Notes under the pieces: generated by a model | The model's input: the letters and a program-made list of their open reading frames with translations, nothing else | What the model was told of the DNA's origin: nothing | Database searches by the model: none | Made by a program: the position numbers and the translations under genes | DNA from: Candidula unifasciata | Lineage: Eukaryota; Mollusca; Gastropoda; Stylommatophora; Geomitridae | Length of the DNA: 64,000 nucleotides | NCBI GenBank assembly: GCA_905116865.2 | Contig: CAJHNH020006024.1 | Span: forward strand, 508,577 to 572,576 | Direction: 5' to 3' | In this document: one piece after another, positions 45,060 to 57,129 of the stretch | How positions within the stretch are numbered: the first letter of the stretch is position 1 | How the letters are laid out: each line of letters starts with the position of its first letter

Positions 45060-45300
45060 ACTCTTTTCATGCCGGTGGCACATCGGGCAAATGATATTAT
45101 ATAGTTTTTTTTTAGATCAATCAGCACTTGATGGGTGATATGGTCAGTGCCACAACGGGCACTTTTACTTTCTAGGTACCTATTTTATTTGAGGCTTGGT
45201 TACGCTGGCAGAAAAGTTCAGTTTTGAAATAAACTCCCTAAGAGTTTTGGGCCCGCAGGCAAGCGTCTAGCTACTACACAACAGCAGCTCCTGTCTAGAG
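45060..45300 (-). mobile_element. SINE A diverged copy
   Basis: GCACTTGATGGGTGATATGG, CTTTTACTTTCTAGGTACC and an inverse head with GGCCCGCAGGCAAGCGTC. Confidence 0.7.
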
Positions 45301-45439
45301 TCTAAAACATAACAAAATTGAATAATATGGGATTTTGAAAACATTATAATACACTGAATTATATGTGATTCTGAAAAACGATATTTTACTGAATTATATT
45401 TAGTTCTGAAACATTACAACACTGAATTATCGGTCATTA

Positions 45440-45730
45440 ACTTCTTCTTCCTCTTCACGTTCACCTGCAGTAAACTCCGGCAGAAAGTTCTAGTTGTTCA
45501 ACAACCTCTGGACTTAAGACTTGTTCCAGAACCAGAGTGTTGCATGCACAGACTTATTTGTATACAGACTGTTCATTCCTTGCGTCTCAGGCTGATGCAT
45601 TTTGACTTTGAAGGAACCCACTCCACTCTCTCAACCCTCATTAGCAGACTCTTACAACATTCTTATTTGGGAGGCAGCGAGTCTATTCTTGTTTCCCCCA
45701 CAATGGGGCCCCGGAACCTACATTGGAAAT
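45440..45730 (-). mobile_element. Family D repeat copy
   Basis: Inverse of the 36430 copy: TTCACCTGCAGTAAACTCCG, CCTTGCGTCTCAGGCTGATG, ACAATGGGGCCCCGGAACC, with CTTCTTCTTCC tail at the left. Confidence 0.82.
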
Positions 45731-45864
45731 CTGTCAATACAGAAAGTTACATTTGACTGAATTGTATGTGATACTGAAACATTACACAGCTAAATGATAT
45801 ATGATTCTGAAGTATTACAACCCTGAATTACTTGTGATTCTAAAACATGACACTATATAATACC

Positions 45865-46000
45865 ACTGGTCTGCAAATCGCAGCTCGCGAGCCGCATGCA
45901 GCTATTTAGTGACCAGTGAGCCACAAATTGGTTTCGACTCCGGAAAACATGGTTCATAACAGGTTTTTGAAAAGAAATTTGGCTCTCAAAAACTTTTGAT
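45865..46000 (+). mobile_element. hAT-like transposon end
   Basis: CACTGGTCTGCAAATCGCAG then CTCGCGAGCCGCATGCAGCT, the GAGCCGCATGYGGCT motif common near termini of hAT-type nonautonomous elements. Confidence 0.5.
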
Positions 46001-46155
46001 TGTCCTGCTGCTGAATTTTGCCTCTTTCGACTAAAGAGTTTGCCGACAACTGAATACTATACTGACAATTTTAAAACATTAAAACCAAGACACTCTGAAA
46101 ACATTACAACATATTTCATAGTTCTTTCTTCCTTTTTAAACTGGCCTCTCATTAC

Positions 46156-46318
46156 CTTTCTTCTTCTTAATTTTCTCTTCACTGACTCCTTCTTCTTCCT
46201 CATCCTCATCTTCAGGCTCAGCTGGAGGCAGGTCAAGCTGACCATCAACCCAAGCAAGCTCCATGTCCCTGGTCTTGGAAAACACCAGGGAACTCACCAG
46301 CTGATCTCGCAGACGTAC
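46156..46318 (-). CDS. CPSF2: CPSF2, internal exon with acidic linker
   Basis: 54 codons plus one base. [30 protein letters not shown] matches CPSF2, followed by a low-complexity acidic/basic linker ([20 protein letters not shown]). The acceptor ACCACAG precedes 46318. The donor GTAATGAG is non-consensus at +4/+5, but the split Asp with the 44-kb exon supports it. The linker is shorter than in vertebrate proteins; an extra small exon in the 2-kb intron is possible. Confidence 0.9.
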
Positions 46319-46444
46319 CTGTGGTGATACAGCAGTGGATATCATAGATTATTACAAACCATTTCAGTTTATATTAATTGTAATACATCAGTGGCTATTA
46401 TAAATTACTACAAACAATTTCAGTTTCTACCAAGCATATCACAG

Positions 46445-46760
46445 GGAGCCGTGAAAGTGTAGCAAATTGATGCTCGGCTGCCAACCAGAAGGTCTTGGGA
46501 TTGAATTAGCATTGAGTTGATTATTTTTTTGGACAGTAGCTGCAGTGTAGCGGCTAGAAGCTCGGCTGCGGATCCGAAGGTCGTTGGTTAGCCGTACGTT
46601 TGTCAAATATGGTTATATGCAAATTATTATAGTCCAAACAGCAGCCCATGAGCGATATAGGTTATCATGTAGGCTATTTTCACTTCCCATCCTGTTACCT
46701 ACCCATTTTGGGCTTTTTCGACCTGGGAGTTAAGGATGTTAATTTGTACCAAAATCTGCC
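46445..46760 (+). mobile_element. Diverged SINE A heads and body
   Basis: Two head-like segments (GCTCGGCTGCCAACCAGAAG and GCTCGGCTGCGGATCCGAAG) in tandem, then CACTTCCCATCCTGTTACC and CGACCTGGGAG of the body. Confidence 0.6.
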
Positions 46761-46997
46761 AGGTTAGAACTACATAACTATATTAAATTTTGCCACAATT
46801 AAGGGAAATAATAACACGACGAAAGGGGAATTAGGGGAAAGTAACCAAAATATAGAGAACAGTCATCTTTGCGTTAAATGAACTAGCTGGAAACTCCTAC
46901 TACAGGTTTTGGTTGTCTTTCCACGATTTTAATGGACTCTGATTAATGAAACAAACCTAATTATGTATCTACGAAAAAAACTCTACATAAATGAACG

Positions 46998-47275
46998 TGA
47001 AACAACTTTTCGTCTTCGCGTTCATCGGCTGTAAAGTTCCGGTTGTTTATTTACATCTGGAATTTAGCCTTGTTCCAGAACCTGAGTGTTGTGTGCACTT
47101 CCATTTTACACAATTGATTTATTGATACGCAGACTGTTGGTTCCTTGCCTCTCAGGCAGATGCACTTCCACTTCGAAGGAAGCTCCCAGTTAGTCAACTC
47201 TTACAACATGCCTATTAGGGGTTCTATTATGGTTTTCCTCATAATGCTCCCCCCCCCGAACCCACACAGGGAGAA
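46998..47275 (-). mobile_element. Family D repeat copy
   Basis: CGTTCATCGGCTGTAAAGTT, CCTTGCCTCTCAGGCAGATG, AGTTAGTCAACTCTTACAAC, in inverse orientation. Confidence 0.82.
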
Positions 47276-47279
47276 ATAA

Positions 47280-48160
47280 AACTTGTGAAACTTAACATCA
47301 ATGAGTACTGACAGGTATGCTACAGTCCCCACATTCATGGAAACCCTGCGGGTGTGGCTTTCAAGGGTGTCCCAATTATACATTCTTTGAAAGCTGAACA
47401 GGGTATCTGGGACCTGCCTCGTCATTCAGACTGAGATTCTTTAATAGGGTGTCAAACGTTTCAGACAGAAGCCTGGGGCATGAAGGCATGGATAGAATCG
47501 CTGGTAAGTAACATAGGGGTTGTAACTGGTTCACTGTCAATTGGCATGTCCTTAACATAACATAGCTCTCTTCACAACGCGCCTGAAAGTCTCTCCTTCT
47601 CTAGCCAATTCTCCACCCCTATGTGGTTTTATAGCCAATGAATCTTCAATGTCTTATATCCATCTTCACGGTGGGGTCTACCTCTACATATCACAGCTCT
47701 CTTCAGGCCATCATACTTGGTTACAGTTACCATAAGTATAACTTTTTTTTTGAAGGTAGGAAGGGGGGAAAAAAGGGGGTTCGGGGAACAATGATGCCAT
47801 ATAAACAATAAACTATACATAATCAAGACCTCTTATAGATGGGCTCTTTAACTTTTTGGATCCCATAAGGCTTTGTATATATTTCCAAGGGGTACAGTAA
47901 CCATTATGAACAATCGCAAGCGTATAAGTTAGCGAAGATGTCTAGGATGTGCTCTGCTGATTTGTTGATCAGGATGCAATTCTTGAAGCCGCAGATGGTC
48001 AAATCTTCAGGTGGTAACCAGTTATGTGTGAACACACATGACATGCAAGCATTCATGTTTTTCATGCATATATTTATAAATACACGATTTGTAAAACATG
48101 TATGCATACGTGGTTGTGCACACATAAGTATACAAATGAAATAATGCTTGCATATACAGA
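47280..48160. other. CPSF2 intron, no gene recognised
   Basis: No supported coding or repeat assignment. Confidence 0.4.
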
Positions 48161-48164
48161 GAGC

Positions 48165-48735
48165 ATACATTCAGACAAACGAAACATACATAGATATATA
48201 AAGACAGCGTGTGCATAAATAAACATATATATAAATACATATAAAGACAGTGTGTGCACACACAAACATATATAAATACATATAAAGACAGTGTGTGCAC
48301 ACACAAACATACATAAATATATAAAAGAGACAGTGTGTGCACACACGAACATACATAAATATATAAAGAGACAATGTGTGTACACACAAACATACATAAA
48401 TATATAAAGAGACAAATATACATACATGTATATAAAGACAGCGTGTGCATACACATACATATATTTAAAGACTGTGCACATACAAACATTCATAAATACA
48501 GCGTATGCACAAACATACATACATACATAAATAATATATATATATAAAGACAACGTGTGCACAAACATAAATATACATAAAGACAACGTGTGCACAAACA
48601 TACATACATAAATATATATAAAGACAGCATGTGCACACACAAACATACATACATATACATAAAGACAGCCAGTGCACACACAAACATACAAACATATACA
48701 TAAAGACAGCGTGTGCATACACAAACACAGGCACA
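48165..48735. repeat. ~40-bp imperfect minisatellite
   Basis: About fourteen units of ATATATAAAGACAGTGTGTG + CACACACAAACATACATAAAT with length variation. Long open frames on the minus strand here are products of the repeat, not genes. Confidence 0.93.
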
Positions 48736-48744
48736 TACATAGAC

Positions 48745-48870
48745 GAGTAAGTAAAAAACCCTCTTCCGCCAATGGAGCATGCGATGCCAGGCTCATATTT
48801 CTGTAGACCAACATGCAGTCCATGAGTGATACGGTCAACAATACCCACCGGCTGGCTGCCTTACAACTTT
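48745..48870 (-). mobile_element. Diverged SINE A body
   Basis: AGTAAGTAAAAAACCCTCTT, then GAGTGATACGGTCAACAATA and CCCACCGGCTGGCTGCC; weak resemblance. Confidence 0.5.
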
Positions 48871-49069
48871 AAGCACATACATACACACACACATTGATAA
48901 ACAGATGATACTATGCCCAGAAAGACAAGTAGCCACAAGTGTATTCAGACGTGTATGTTAAGGAAGACACACAGTGTACACACACACACACAGAGACAGT
49001 GAAGGGTGTACAGACAACGGTGTACAGAGAAGGGTGTACAGAGAAGGGTGTACATTCAACCCCGCCTAC

Positions 49070-49207
49070 CTGGTAGATGTGCCTCTCTGTGGTAGCATCA
49101 ATGATGTCCCCAATGTTGGGACAGTAGACATTTCCCTCGACAAAACCGGCGGTCTGACAGTATTCTCCCAGTGCCTTGGTGGCCTCGTCTGAGCCGTGGA
49201 TCAAAAT
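49070..49207 (-). CDS. CPSF2: CPSF2, internal exon
   Basis: 46 codons, ILIHGSDEATKALGEYCQTA, then VYCPNIGDIIDATTERHIYQ. This is the CPSF2 segment after the beta-CASP region (family pattern LIIVHG...DATSETHIYQ). The acceptor CCTTTAG precedes 49207 and the donor GTAGGCG follows 49070. Phase 0 at both ends. Just downstream (49008-49055) lie three 17-bp copies of GAAGGGTGTACAGA-type sequence. Confidence 0.96.
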
Positions 49208-49309
49208 CTAAAGGCCAGATAAAAGATAATTTAAAATGCTGAATTCGTCGTATGGTGCAGAAACAGAACAACTGAAACAATTACTAATATACTATACAAT
49301 TACTGGGAG

Positions 49310-49430
49310 TCGCCGTGGCCGAGCGGCTGGACGCTGGCGTGCGGATCGGAAGGTCGCGGGTTCGCTCCCTGGCGGACCCGGACCCAGGTCGACTCAGTCT
49401 TGAGTGGGTACCGGGTGCAGTCCCGGGAAA
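49310..49430 (+). mobile_element. SINE A head with intact pol III boxes
   Basis: GTGGCCGAGCGGCTGGACGC (A box) and GGTCGCGGGTTCGCTCC (B box) give a tRNA-like head, followed by the SINE A body start GGTCGACTCAGTC and GGGTACCGGGTGCAG. It is a Leu/Ser-tRNA-like head, not a functional tRNA. Confidence 0.85.
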
Positions 49431-49557
49431 GTTGTGTGGTTTCTCTAGGCAAATTTACGCCCAGTAGTCTAAAGGCACATAGCCCGCAGCTGGGATCGAA
49501 CCCGGCACCTCGGCATTACGAAGCGTTCGCATCGACTTAGCCACAGAGCCCACAAAA
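49431..49557 (-). mobile_element. SINE B joined to SINE A
   Basis: On the minus strand TGGGCTCTGTGGCTAAGTCG, B box GGGTTCGATCCC and CTACTGGGCGTAAATTTGCC, as in 21718-21943. Confidence 0.82.
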
Positions 49558-49779
49558 TGTATCTACATGTACAATATATGGGGTCTTTAAACACATTACA
49601 CACATGAAAAGATGCATGCAAGTTATATGTGATGCCTGAAGTTACTACAGTTGCTCAAAGGATTCCTATTAGCCTCCAGTCACTTTTTAAAACCCAAACA
49701 GAATACATAGCTACCGTAATTGGATATAAATATGGCGGAATATGTCACGTAATGATGACGTTTTTAAACAAGTAACCTC

Positions 49780-50197
49780 TCATCATCATCATGTAGCAGG
49801 TCCTTTGCAGAACGTCGCTCTCATCACGGTCAACCTGCAAGAAACTCGGTCATTTGCCAGCTCTCCCGCCTCATGTACACTCATACTCAAGAGTCACTTA
49901 TATCCAGTGCCCATCTTCGTGTTGGTCCCTCCTTCCTGGTACCATGCCTTCTGCTAGACCAAAATATTTTATCTTCCGAGACAGAATGCTGTTCATTAGC
50001 CAATCATCCTTGATGTTAAGATCTTTCAAGATGTCAGTATTTCTTCTCTTCTTTGTCCAAGATATTCTGAGAATCTTCCTATAGCATTTCAGCCTAAAAG
50101 CCCATATTCTCTTTCTTAAGGACTGGGAGATAGTTCACGACTCATGCATACCAGCCTCTATGAAAATGTTTATGCATTTCACTGCTTGGCGATTAAT

Positions 50198-50200
<3 letters not shown>
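49780..50200 (-). mobile_element. LINE 3' fragment with ATG tail
   Basis: Inverse copy of the 31395-31825 family: CATCATCATCATGTAGCAGG, CAGAACGTCGCTCTCATCAC, CTTTCTTAAGGACTGGGAG. It lies in a CPSF2 intron. Confidence 0.87.
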
Positions 50201-50239
<39 letters not shown>

Positions 50240-50272
50240 TATATATATTATATATTATATATATATATATAT
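50200..50272 (+). repeat. (TA)n microsatellite
   Basis: Imperfect TA run of about 70 bases next to the LINE fragment. Confidence 0.92.
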
Positions 50273-50279
50273 TAGCTAA

Positions 50280-51730
50280 CTCTGTATATAAGAATGGCCA
50301 TTTATTAAGCACATTAAAAGACATCGACGGATAAACAGACAAACGAGCAAAGTCAGATAAGAATATTCTTTAACGGACAAAAAGAAACCAACAGAAAGAT
50401 AAAGACAGAAACAAATGGTCATAGAAAGACATGATCGGGCACGAACAGACAGAGAGACAAAGACAGTAAAGAAAGCTTATATGAGCACACTGCCGACTGA
50501 ATATACACAAAGATAGATAGACAAAGACAAATGACAATAGTTATGTAAGCCCATTATACGACCTGAACAGTCAGAGAGGCAGACAAAATCAGATAAAAAT
50601 GGCCATAAGTCAACATACAATTAACGCCCAAGGACAGAATTTCCCGACTTCCAAGGACAAACACAACAGTCCATTTTCGCTTCCTAAGACGCAACGTCCT
50701 TTCGTTATTATCACCCCTCAAAATGGAGTCATATGTTTGTGTCAAATCTAAAAACTCCGGGAGGAATAATAGAAAGCCAAGAGATTCCCTACGTGCCGCT
50801 GTCTGTGCCAGAAGAACTCAATGTGCTGACTTAGAATCGATAAGCCACATAGTCGCTGCTAGTTAGCGGGATTTGGCAACTAAAAGGCACCCCGACCATC
50901 ACTTCAGTTTTCGGTAATAACATGGTTTGAAACATACACCCTCGCACGCACAGAAAAACACGCACGTGGGGGGGGGGGGGGGGGGAAATCGGGTGTTGTT
51001 TTTGTTGTTGTTATTGCTTTTAGTGGTTACTGAGGGTAAAGGGGGGGGGGGGGGGGAACTCTGAATGAAATTGGAGAGGAAAACAACTGAGATATCTGAG
51101 GTTACAGTACTGCGACGAATACGTATAAATGATTGCTAGAGTGAATTGCCGGGATATTGAAACAAAGTCATATTCTTTAGCCCTCTACCTCATCGTGATC
51201 CCCATCGCTTGCCTATATGTAACTGCTTCGAGATACCAGCTAAGTGATTTGTGTATTTGTGTAGTACTGTTTGATTTCTATGTGCTGATGAAGGCTCCAT
51301 AGCCGCAACGTTCACGTTTTGTTTGCATCTGTAACACTGTGAAGCTTGCTAAAATACTTTTCGTTCGGTTTTATATCTTTTCTTGATGACCCTATCTGTA
51401 GCTCTGTTGAAAATAGGAGTCTAACTCAAATCCTGTTTTATAATCCCGTCCGCTACTCCATCTTTGTCTCCACCGTTGCGGTCATTTTACTCAATGCCTC
51501 TGGGCGCATCTAAGGCAACCCCTGTAATACTACCACGAGCAGTCAACAATCCGAGAGACAGACAACTGTATTGTCTCAGACACATATAGATACGTGGTTT
51601 CCAGAGAGATAACAGCGAAACATCGTTTAAAAAAAATTTACCTTTATAATTGAAGTAGTATGAAAAAAATTATTCACAGGAATATAACGCCAGGCAAAGT
51701 TAAGTTTTACTAATTGTCGCAATAAATAAA
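50280..51730. other. CPSF2 intron, no gene; poly(G) tracts
   Basis: G runs near 50968-50986 and 51041-51056; no coding exon recognised. Confidence 0.5.
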
Positions 51731-52115
51731 TAGGGGAGGCTGCATGGCCTCGAGGCATGGTGTCCGCCTCGAGTGCTAGAGGTTCCGGGTTCAATACCCG
51801 GTAAGGGCTGGGATTTTTTTCACGTGGACTTGGACTTCTAGTAATTCCCACTGGTTTCTGGTTAGTGAGATTGGTCCCCCGTGTTGAAAATCGAAAAGAG
51901 TAGTCTAACGGCGCTCCCCGGGCAAAATTTAGAGTTAAAAATCTACTCAAAGTATTTCAGGATTCTCGCCGATGCTAAAGAGCCTGTACACCGCGTGAGC
52001 TTCTTCGGACTCAGACTTCAGTTAAAAGAAGAACTTATGGATTACTACCGGTGTGCCATGATGTTGATCCGTTGTTCAAAATCTCAAACCATAAAGAAAC
52101 GCTCAATGACCTCGG
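51731..52115 (+). mobile_element. tRNA-derived SINE C, copy 2
   Basis: GGGGAGGCTGCATGGCCTCG head with A box TGGCCTCGAGGCATGG and B box GGGTTCAATACCC, followed by the body shared with 33865-34262 to GATGTTGATCCGTTGTTC. Confidence 0.88.
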
Positions 52116-52689
52116 CCGCCAATGAGACTGTTAAATTAAACACTGTTTTCATAATTGCAAACTGATCACGGTTTGGGAGGAGTTAACACTTCCTTTATAA
52201 TAAACACACAGAATACAAAAAGGGTTTGCGATTTATAGTTCAGATTTCCCTGTGTGGGTTGCGGGTCTCCAAATGTGTGGGGGTTGGGGGGTGGGGGGGG
52301 GGGGGAGAGACTGACTCCCTGTCCCCTAACAAAGGGCACTAATTAAGTGCCAGTCAGAGTTCTTTGGCACGAAAGGCGAGGAGCCAACAACCTAAAAAAA
52401 AAAAAACAGCCAAGTCCAGGAACAAGAACAACGCTCAGAAGTGGACGAACAACCAGAACTTTCCAGACACACGTTGAAAAACCCCAGAAAAATTCAAGTA
52501 CTGACCAGCACTCGCAGAAGATGATAGTTTGCATGTCGATATGCGTATATTTGGACAATATATGCATTTCACATTATAAATATATACTGCAATGGAAATC
52601 GTAAAATTTGACAATGTAGATTACATATGCCAAAATCATGTCAGTAGTTTTCAGCATCGTCGTCTGCTTCGTCTCTTACTAGTTTTTCA

Positions 52690-52795
52690 AATGGAACAGC
52701 GAAGGACATTTTGTGTGATTTCCACTGGCACATGACTGGGACAGTTATGGGGTGACCTGTCTGTGGTGAAGATGGAAACTCGACTATCTACTATA
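52690..52795 (+). repeat. Family G repeat fragment
   Basis: ACATTTTGTGTGATTTCCAC, TTATGGGGTGACCTG as in 38590-38645 and 55370-55405. Confidence 0.6.
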
Positions 52796-52865
52796 GGTAT
52801 ATATGTGTTATGTTAGGAGATGTTAGTGGAGGGGAGAGAGACAGGAGAGATGTATGGATAGCGAT

Positions 52866-53465
<600 letters not shown>

Positions 53466-53494
53466 ACATATAGAGAAAACAAACGAAATAATTT

Positions 53495-53580
53495 TTTGTC
53501 GAAAGGTCACAAACTGGGCACGCAGGCCCGTCTTACACTCGGCCCTGCCAAACACTCATCTTTCACACAGCAGTTGTATT
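53495..53580 (+). repeat. Family H repeat, second copy
   Basis: AAGGTCACAAACTGGGCACG and CAGGCCCGTCTTACACTCGG as in 10650-10735, directly after the GATA tract. Confidence 0.72.
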
Positions 53581-53664
53581 TTATCAATAACGCATTTTCT
53601 CTTTATATAATATAACATGCATATTATAAATATCAAGCAAAAACACAAAAGCATGAGTGGTAAA

Positions 53665-53890
53665 TGCACACACACACACACGCAAACTCACTCACTCACT
53701 TACACATAGATACATACATACATGCACACACACATACACACTCACATACACATATGTACACACACATGCACACACACATGCACACACACACATGCACACA
53801 CACACACATATGTACAATTACACATGTACACACACACACCACACACACACACACCACACACACACACACATATACATACATACATACATA
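53665..53890 (+). repeat. (CA)n and (CATA)n microsatellite
   Basis: CA-rich run with ATG interruptions and terminal TACA units. Confidence 0.93.
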
Positions 53891-54399
53891 CGAAAGAGAC
53901 AGAGAGGAGATAATCAACTTCAACAAGTCCAGGTGGCTACCCTTTTCGATTTCCAAGGCCCCCAGGATCTGTAAACAGCCAATATGTCCCACGGGAGCAC
54001 CAATTCTTTTGCCCGTGTACCGGGAGGTTATGAGTTTTTATCTAATATCCTAGGATCCGGACATTGAGGATATAACCTCATAGGGTTCCTTACACATGAC
54101 TTGTTTTCATCTACATGATTCACAGCCGTACGTCTAAGCAGTGATCTCTGTCTGGGGTTCTTTGTGGAACTCGGCTCCCTCAAAGTCTGCCAGTTGCTTA
54201 CAAACTCGTTCTAGATGTATAATTCCCGGTAAGCCCCGTTCAACCACAAGGTGATACCAGGCCCCCTGACGGTTACCAGGTAACCTCAAGAGCGGATCAG
54301 AAGACAGGGATATGACCGAACCAGTAGGTTTTCTGGTACTTAATGAATATGGTGCAAGGTGTTGCACCCCTACCCCGCACTTTTTCGGATATTATAAAA

Positions 54400-54725
54400 C
54401 AGGAACAATGATATCAGGAGGAATCAGGAGGAGAGTCGGCACAGAACCAATACTGAATGTTATAGGTTGACAGCAAATCAAATGCTTTGACCATTTAACA
54501 AGATTGGCGTCAAGCAGGGAGCCAGGTTACATAGATATAGGGTAACACAGCCAGAGGTAGACCACGCAGAATATCGACCGCAGAAATATCAGAAACACTA
54601 AAAAGTACTTTATACGAAGCGAAAAGAAAGGCCCGTTTCAGAGATTTCTTCCTGCCCTGACGCCGCGAGGCCTTCTAGAAGCAGAGACAAAAAGAAGAAG
54701 AAGATACAACTAAAAAGGGCTCGTT
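54400..54725 (+). mobile_element. LINE 3' fragment with AAG tail
   Basis: Degenerate RRRVGTEPILNVIG, QIKCFDHLTRLASS; ends AAAAAGAAGAAGAAG. Same family as 57130-57500. Confidence 0.75.
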
Positions 54726-54764
54726 TTCACGTACTGAAGCATACAGATTGGATATGTATCGCAG

Positions 54765-54950
54765 TCCCAAATACTTTATAGACCAGTCAGGACTTTCTAA
54801 GTGATGCGGCCAGTGTCACTTCGACCACCTTTATTTTCCATGACATTTCCTGGTACTTATTGTACGCTGGATTCAACCTAAGTCAATAAAAGGATGCCAT
54901 AACGAGAATTCGAAGCATAGCGGTCACCGTGCTACCAAGGTGCTCTATGC
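54765..54950 (-). mobile_element. Diverged SINE A fragment
   Basis: ATAGACCAGTCAGGACTTTC, GTGATGCGGCCAGTGTCAC, CACCTTTATTTTCCATGAC; low similarity. Confidence 0.5.
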
Positions 54951-55009
54951 CCAAGATGAAGCCAATGTTTCGAGTACCCATTCATTGCTGTCTTCCCTAT
55001 CTCCCCCCC

Positions 55010-55440
55010 CCAAGGTCTAATATGGCGGATAAACAAGCATACTGTTTTTAGCCGTGGCAAATTATCTGCTTCTGGCCACGGTTAACCATCGCATTTTCCG
55101 CCATATGTGGATATAAAGTTTATAGTTCTATCGCCCAGCTACTGAGCTGAGTGCATGGCGCGGCACTGAGTTGCGGATTTCATTCGGAATGCTTTCCTAC
55201 TGTGCTAAACGTGGTCTAAGTTGTGAACAGCACACTCTGAAAATGACGAGTAGCCTGTTACCACAGAACTGGTGGTGTCTTATGCGATTAACTGCTCGTG
55301 CAACTACTGATTAATTGTAACTGCCGCTTACACCGACGATGAAGCTGCCTTATGCATGTGGTCTTCGTTGGCACAGGAACAGGGCGACAATGGGGTGACC
55401 GGTTTGCTGTGAAGTTGGACATGCGATGACCTACTTTTTC
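55010..55440 (+). repeat. Family G repeat, copy 2
   Basis: GGTCTAATATGGCGGATAAA, CGGTTAACCATCGCATTTTC, GACAATGGGGTGACCGG parallel 38185-38645. Confidence 0.65.
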
Positions 55441-55574
55441 CGGATTCCATTAACTAATGATTAAAATTCCCTGCGGCGTTTAACAAGGCCACAGGATTTC
55501 AGTTTCCGAGAGAAGATGATGTTTGTGTAACACAAATACAAGAATCAGCAGAAAACAATCTCTTCTCTGCGACC

Positions 55575-55949
55575 AGACAGTCATTTAATCAATCAGTCAG
55601 TCAGTCCGTCAATCTGTAAGTCAGTCAGTCAAACCAGTTAGTCCGTCAGTCAGTCAATCAGTCAGCTAGTCCGTCAGTCAGTTAACCAGTCAGCTAGTCC
55701 GTCAGTCAGTCAACCAGTCAGTTAATCTGCCAGCCAGTCAATCAGTCAGTATGTCCGTCAGACAGTCAGTCAGTTAGTTCGCCAGTCAGTCAATCAGTCA
55801 GTATGCCCGTCAGTCAGTCAACCAGTCAGTCAACCAGTCAGTTAGTCCATCAGTCAGTCAACCAGTCAGTTAGTCTGTCAGTCAGTCAACCAGTCAGTTA
55901 GTCTGCCAGTCAGTCAGTTAGTCCGTCAGTCAGTCAACCAGTCACCAGG

Positions 55950-56046
<97 letters not shown>
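55575..56046 (+). repeat. (CAGT)n-(TC)n-(TA)n compound microsatellite
   Basis: Imperfect CAGT array with a recurring CAACCAGTCAGTTAGTCCGT superunit to about 55950, then TC to 55984, then TA to 56046. It ends about 40 bases from the donor of the CPSF2 exon at 56088. Confidence 0.95.
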
Positions 56047-56048
<2 letters not shown>

Positions 56049-56087
56049 CATCTCTATATATCGTTAGCGTCAGCTAACTCATCTCAC

Positions 56088-56230
56088 CAGTTGCTTCGGC
56101 CTGATCTGTGACAGATACTTCTTAATGGACTTTCCATCTGACCGTCCCTCGAAGTCAATAAACTGGACACGTGCGTTGATGTCCAGCGTAACTGTTGAGG
56201 ATATGCACTTGGTGGGTACCTCGGCTACGT
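56088..56230 (-). CDS. CPSF2: CPSF2, first exon in the window (partial gene)
   Basis: CPSF2 is the noncatalytic metallo-beta-lactamase/beta-CASP partner of the CPSF3 endonuclease in the nuclear pre-mRNA 3'-end cleavage complex. This exon supplies two bases of a split Asp, then VAEVPTKCISSTVTLDINAR, VQFIDFEGRSDGKSIKKYLS, QIRPKQL, matching DVPTKCIS...YIDYEGRSDGDSIKK of the family. The acceptor CTTTACAG precedes 56230 and the donor GTGAGAT follows 56088. The six exons here give about 240 residues, the C-terminal third of a protein of roughly 780. Exons for the metallo-beta-lactamase region were not found at 56231-64000 and should lie further right. No catalytic residues fall in this part. Confidence 0.95.
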
Positions 56231-56454
56231 CTGTAAAGAAGCAAATATACAAAATACAGTTACATAATTACACATAAGACATGCCAGAAATATCAGTCGA
56301 TGTGCCTAATGCCACTAACAAGAGATATGCCGATGATAGTTTTATTCGCTGGAAATAAAATGCAGTTATACGGGGAAGGCAAAACCGGTCAACAAATGCC
56401 TGCAGAAGTCGGATGTGTCGGCCGAAAGTATTGCAGCCATGCTATAAGTCAACC

Positions 56455-56642
56455 TTCCTAATGTCGCGATCCTTTAATAAAGTTCTTCATTTGTGGCGAC
56501 CTCCAACCATACACTTGTTTTCGTTGCTACTTTATAACTTAAACTAATGTGTTTTGCGATGGTCTTTGGCGACCCCTGTGAAAGGATCGTTCGACCCCCA
56601 AAAAAGGGTCGCGATCCACAGGCCGAGAACCACTGCTGTAAA
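56455..56642 (-). mobile_element. hAT-like nonautonomous transposon fragment
   Basis: The minus strand begins AGCAGTGGTTCTCGGCCTGT then GGATCGCGACCC, a terminal signature of hAT/Charlie-like elements; the far side has GGATCGCGAC at 56465. Confidence 0.75.
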
Positions 56643-56993
56643 TGGACACAACGCAATTACATTTTCAGATGAACGCAGAAGAAGACCTGCTGTTACTAAA
56701 TGGATATGGAGCTTAACAGAAAGTCAGATAATGGTTTTAATTGTAATAGCAGATATTAGAATTCTCTTTCATTTGCGCACGTTCTCTATTTGTATCTCTC
56801 TTAACCACTCTCATTCCGTCTTTTTCTTTTCCACACTTTCTTCACCTCTTTTGATTTCTCTTTTTCTTACAACTGGATTTCTTACTCATTAACGATTTCT
56901 ATCTTTTGTATACACATTCTTTCTCAATTCTTCTCTCTTTCATTTACTCTTACAATCTGAATGGGTTCATGATTGTTGTGTTTTTAAAAAAAT

Positions 56994-57017
56994 GGGGGGG
57001 GGGGGGGGGGGGGGGGG
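56994..57017 (+). repeat. Poly(G) tract
   Basis: About 24 consecutive G residues. Confidence 0.9.
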
Positions 57018-57129
57018 AATTATTAGAGGCAGTTGCTGGGTCTAGGAAGTCTAATCGATGCAGGTGGGATAAAACCATGTGTTATGAAGTAAACCTCTTT
57101 AATCACTTCATGTAATCAATCAATAGCAT

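Noticed and set aside
48022..48841. Long minus-strand frames of up to 255 codons rich in Cys, Val, Tyr
   Set aside because: They arise from the 40-bp minisatellite; no conserved domain, and similar frames are open in several phases.
49312..49375. tRNA-like sequence with A and B boxes
   Set aside because: The same segment is attached to the SINE A body and repeated elsewhere; it is a SINE head, not a tRNA gene.
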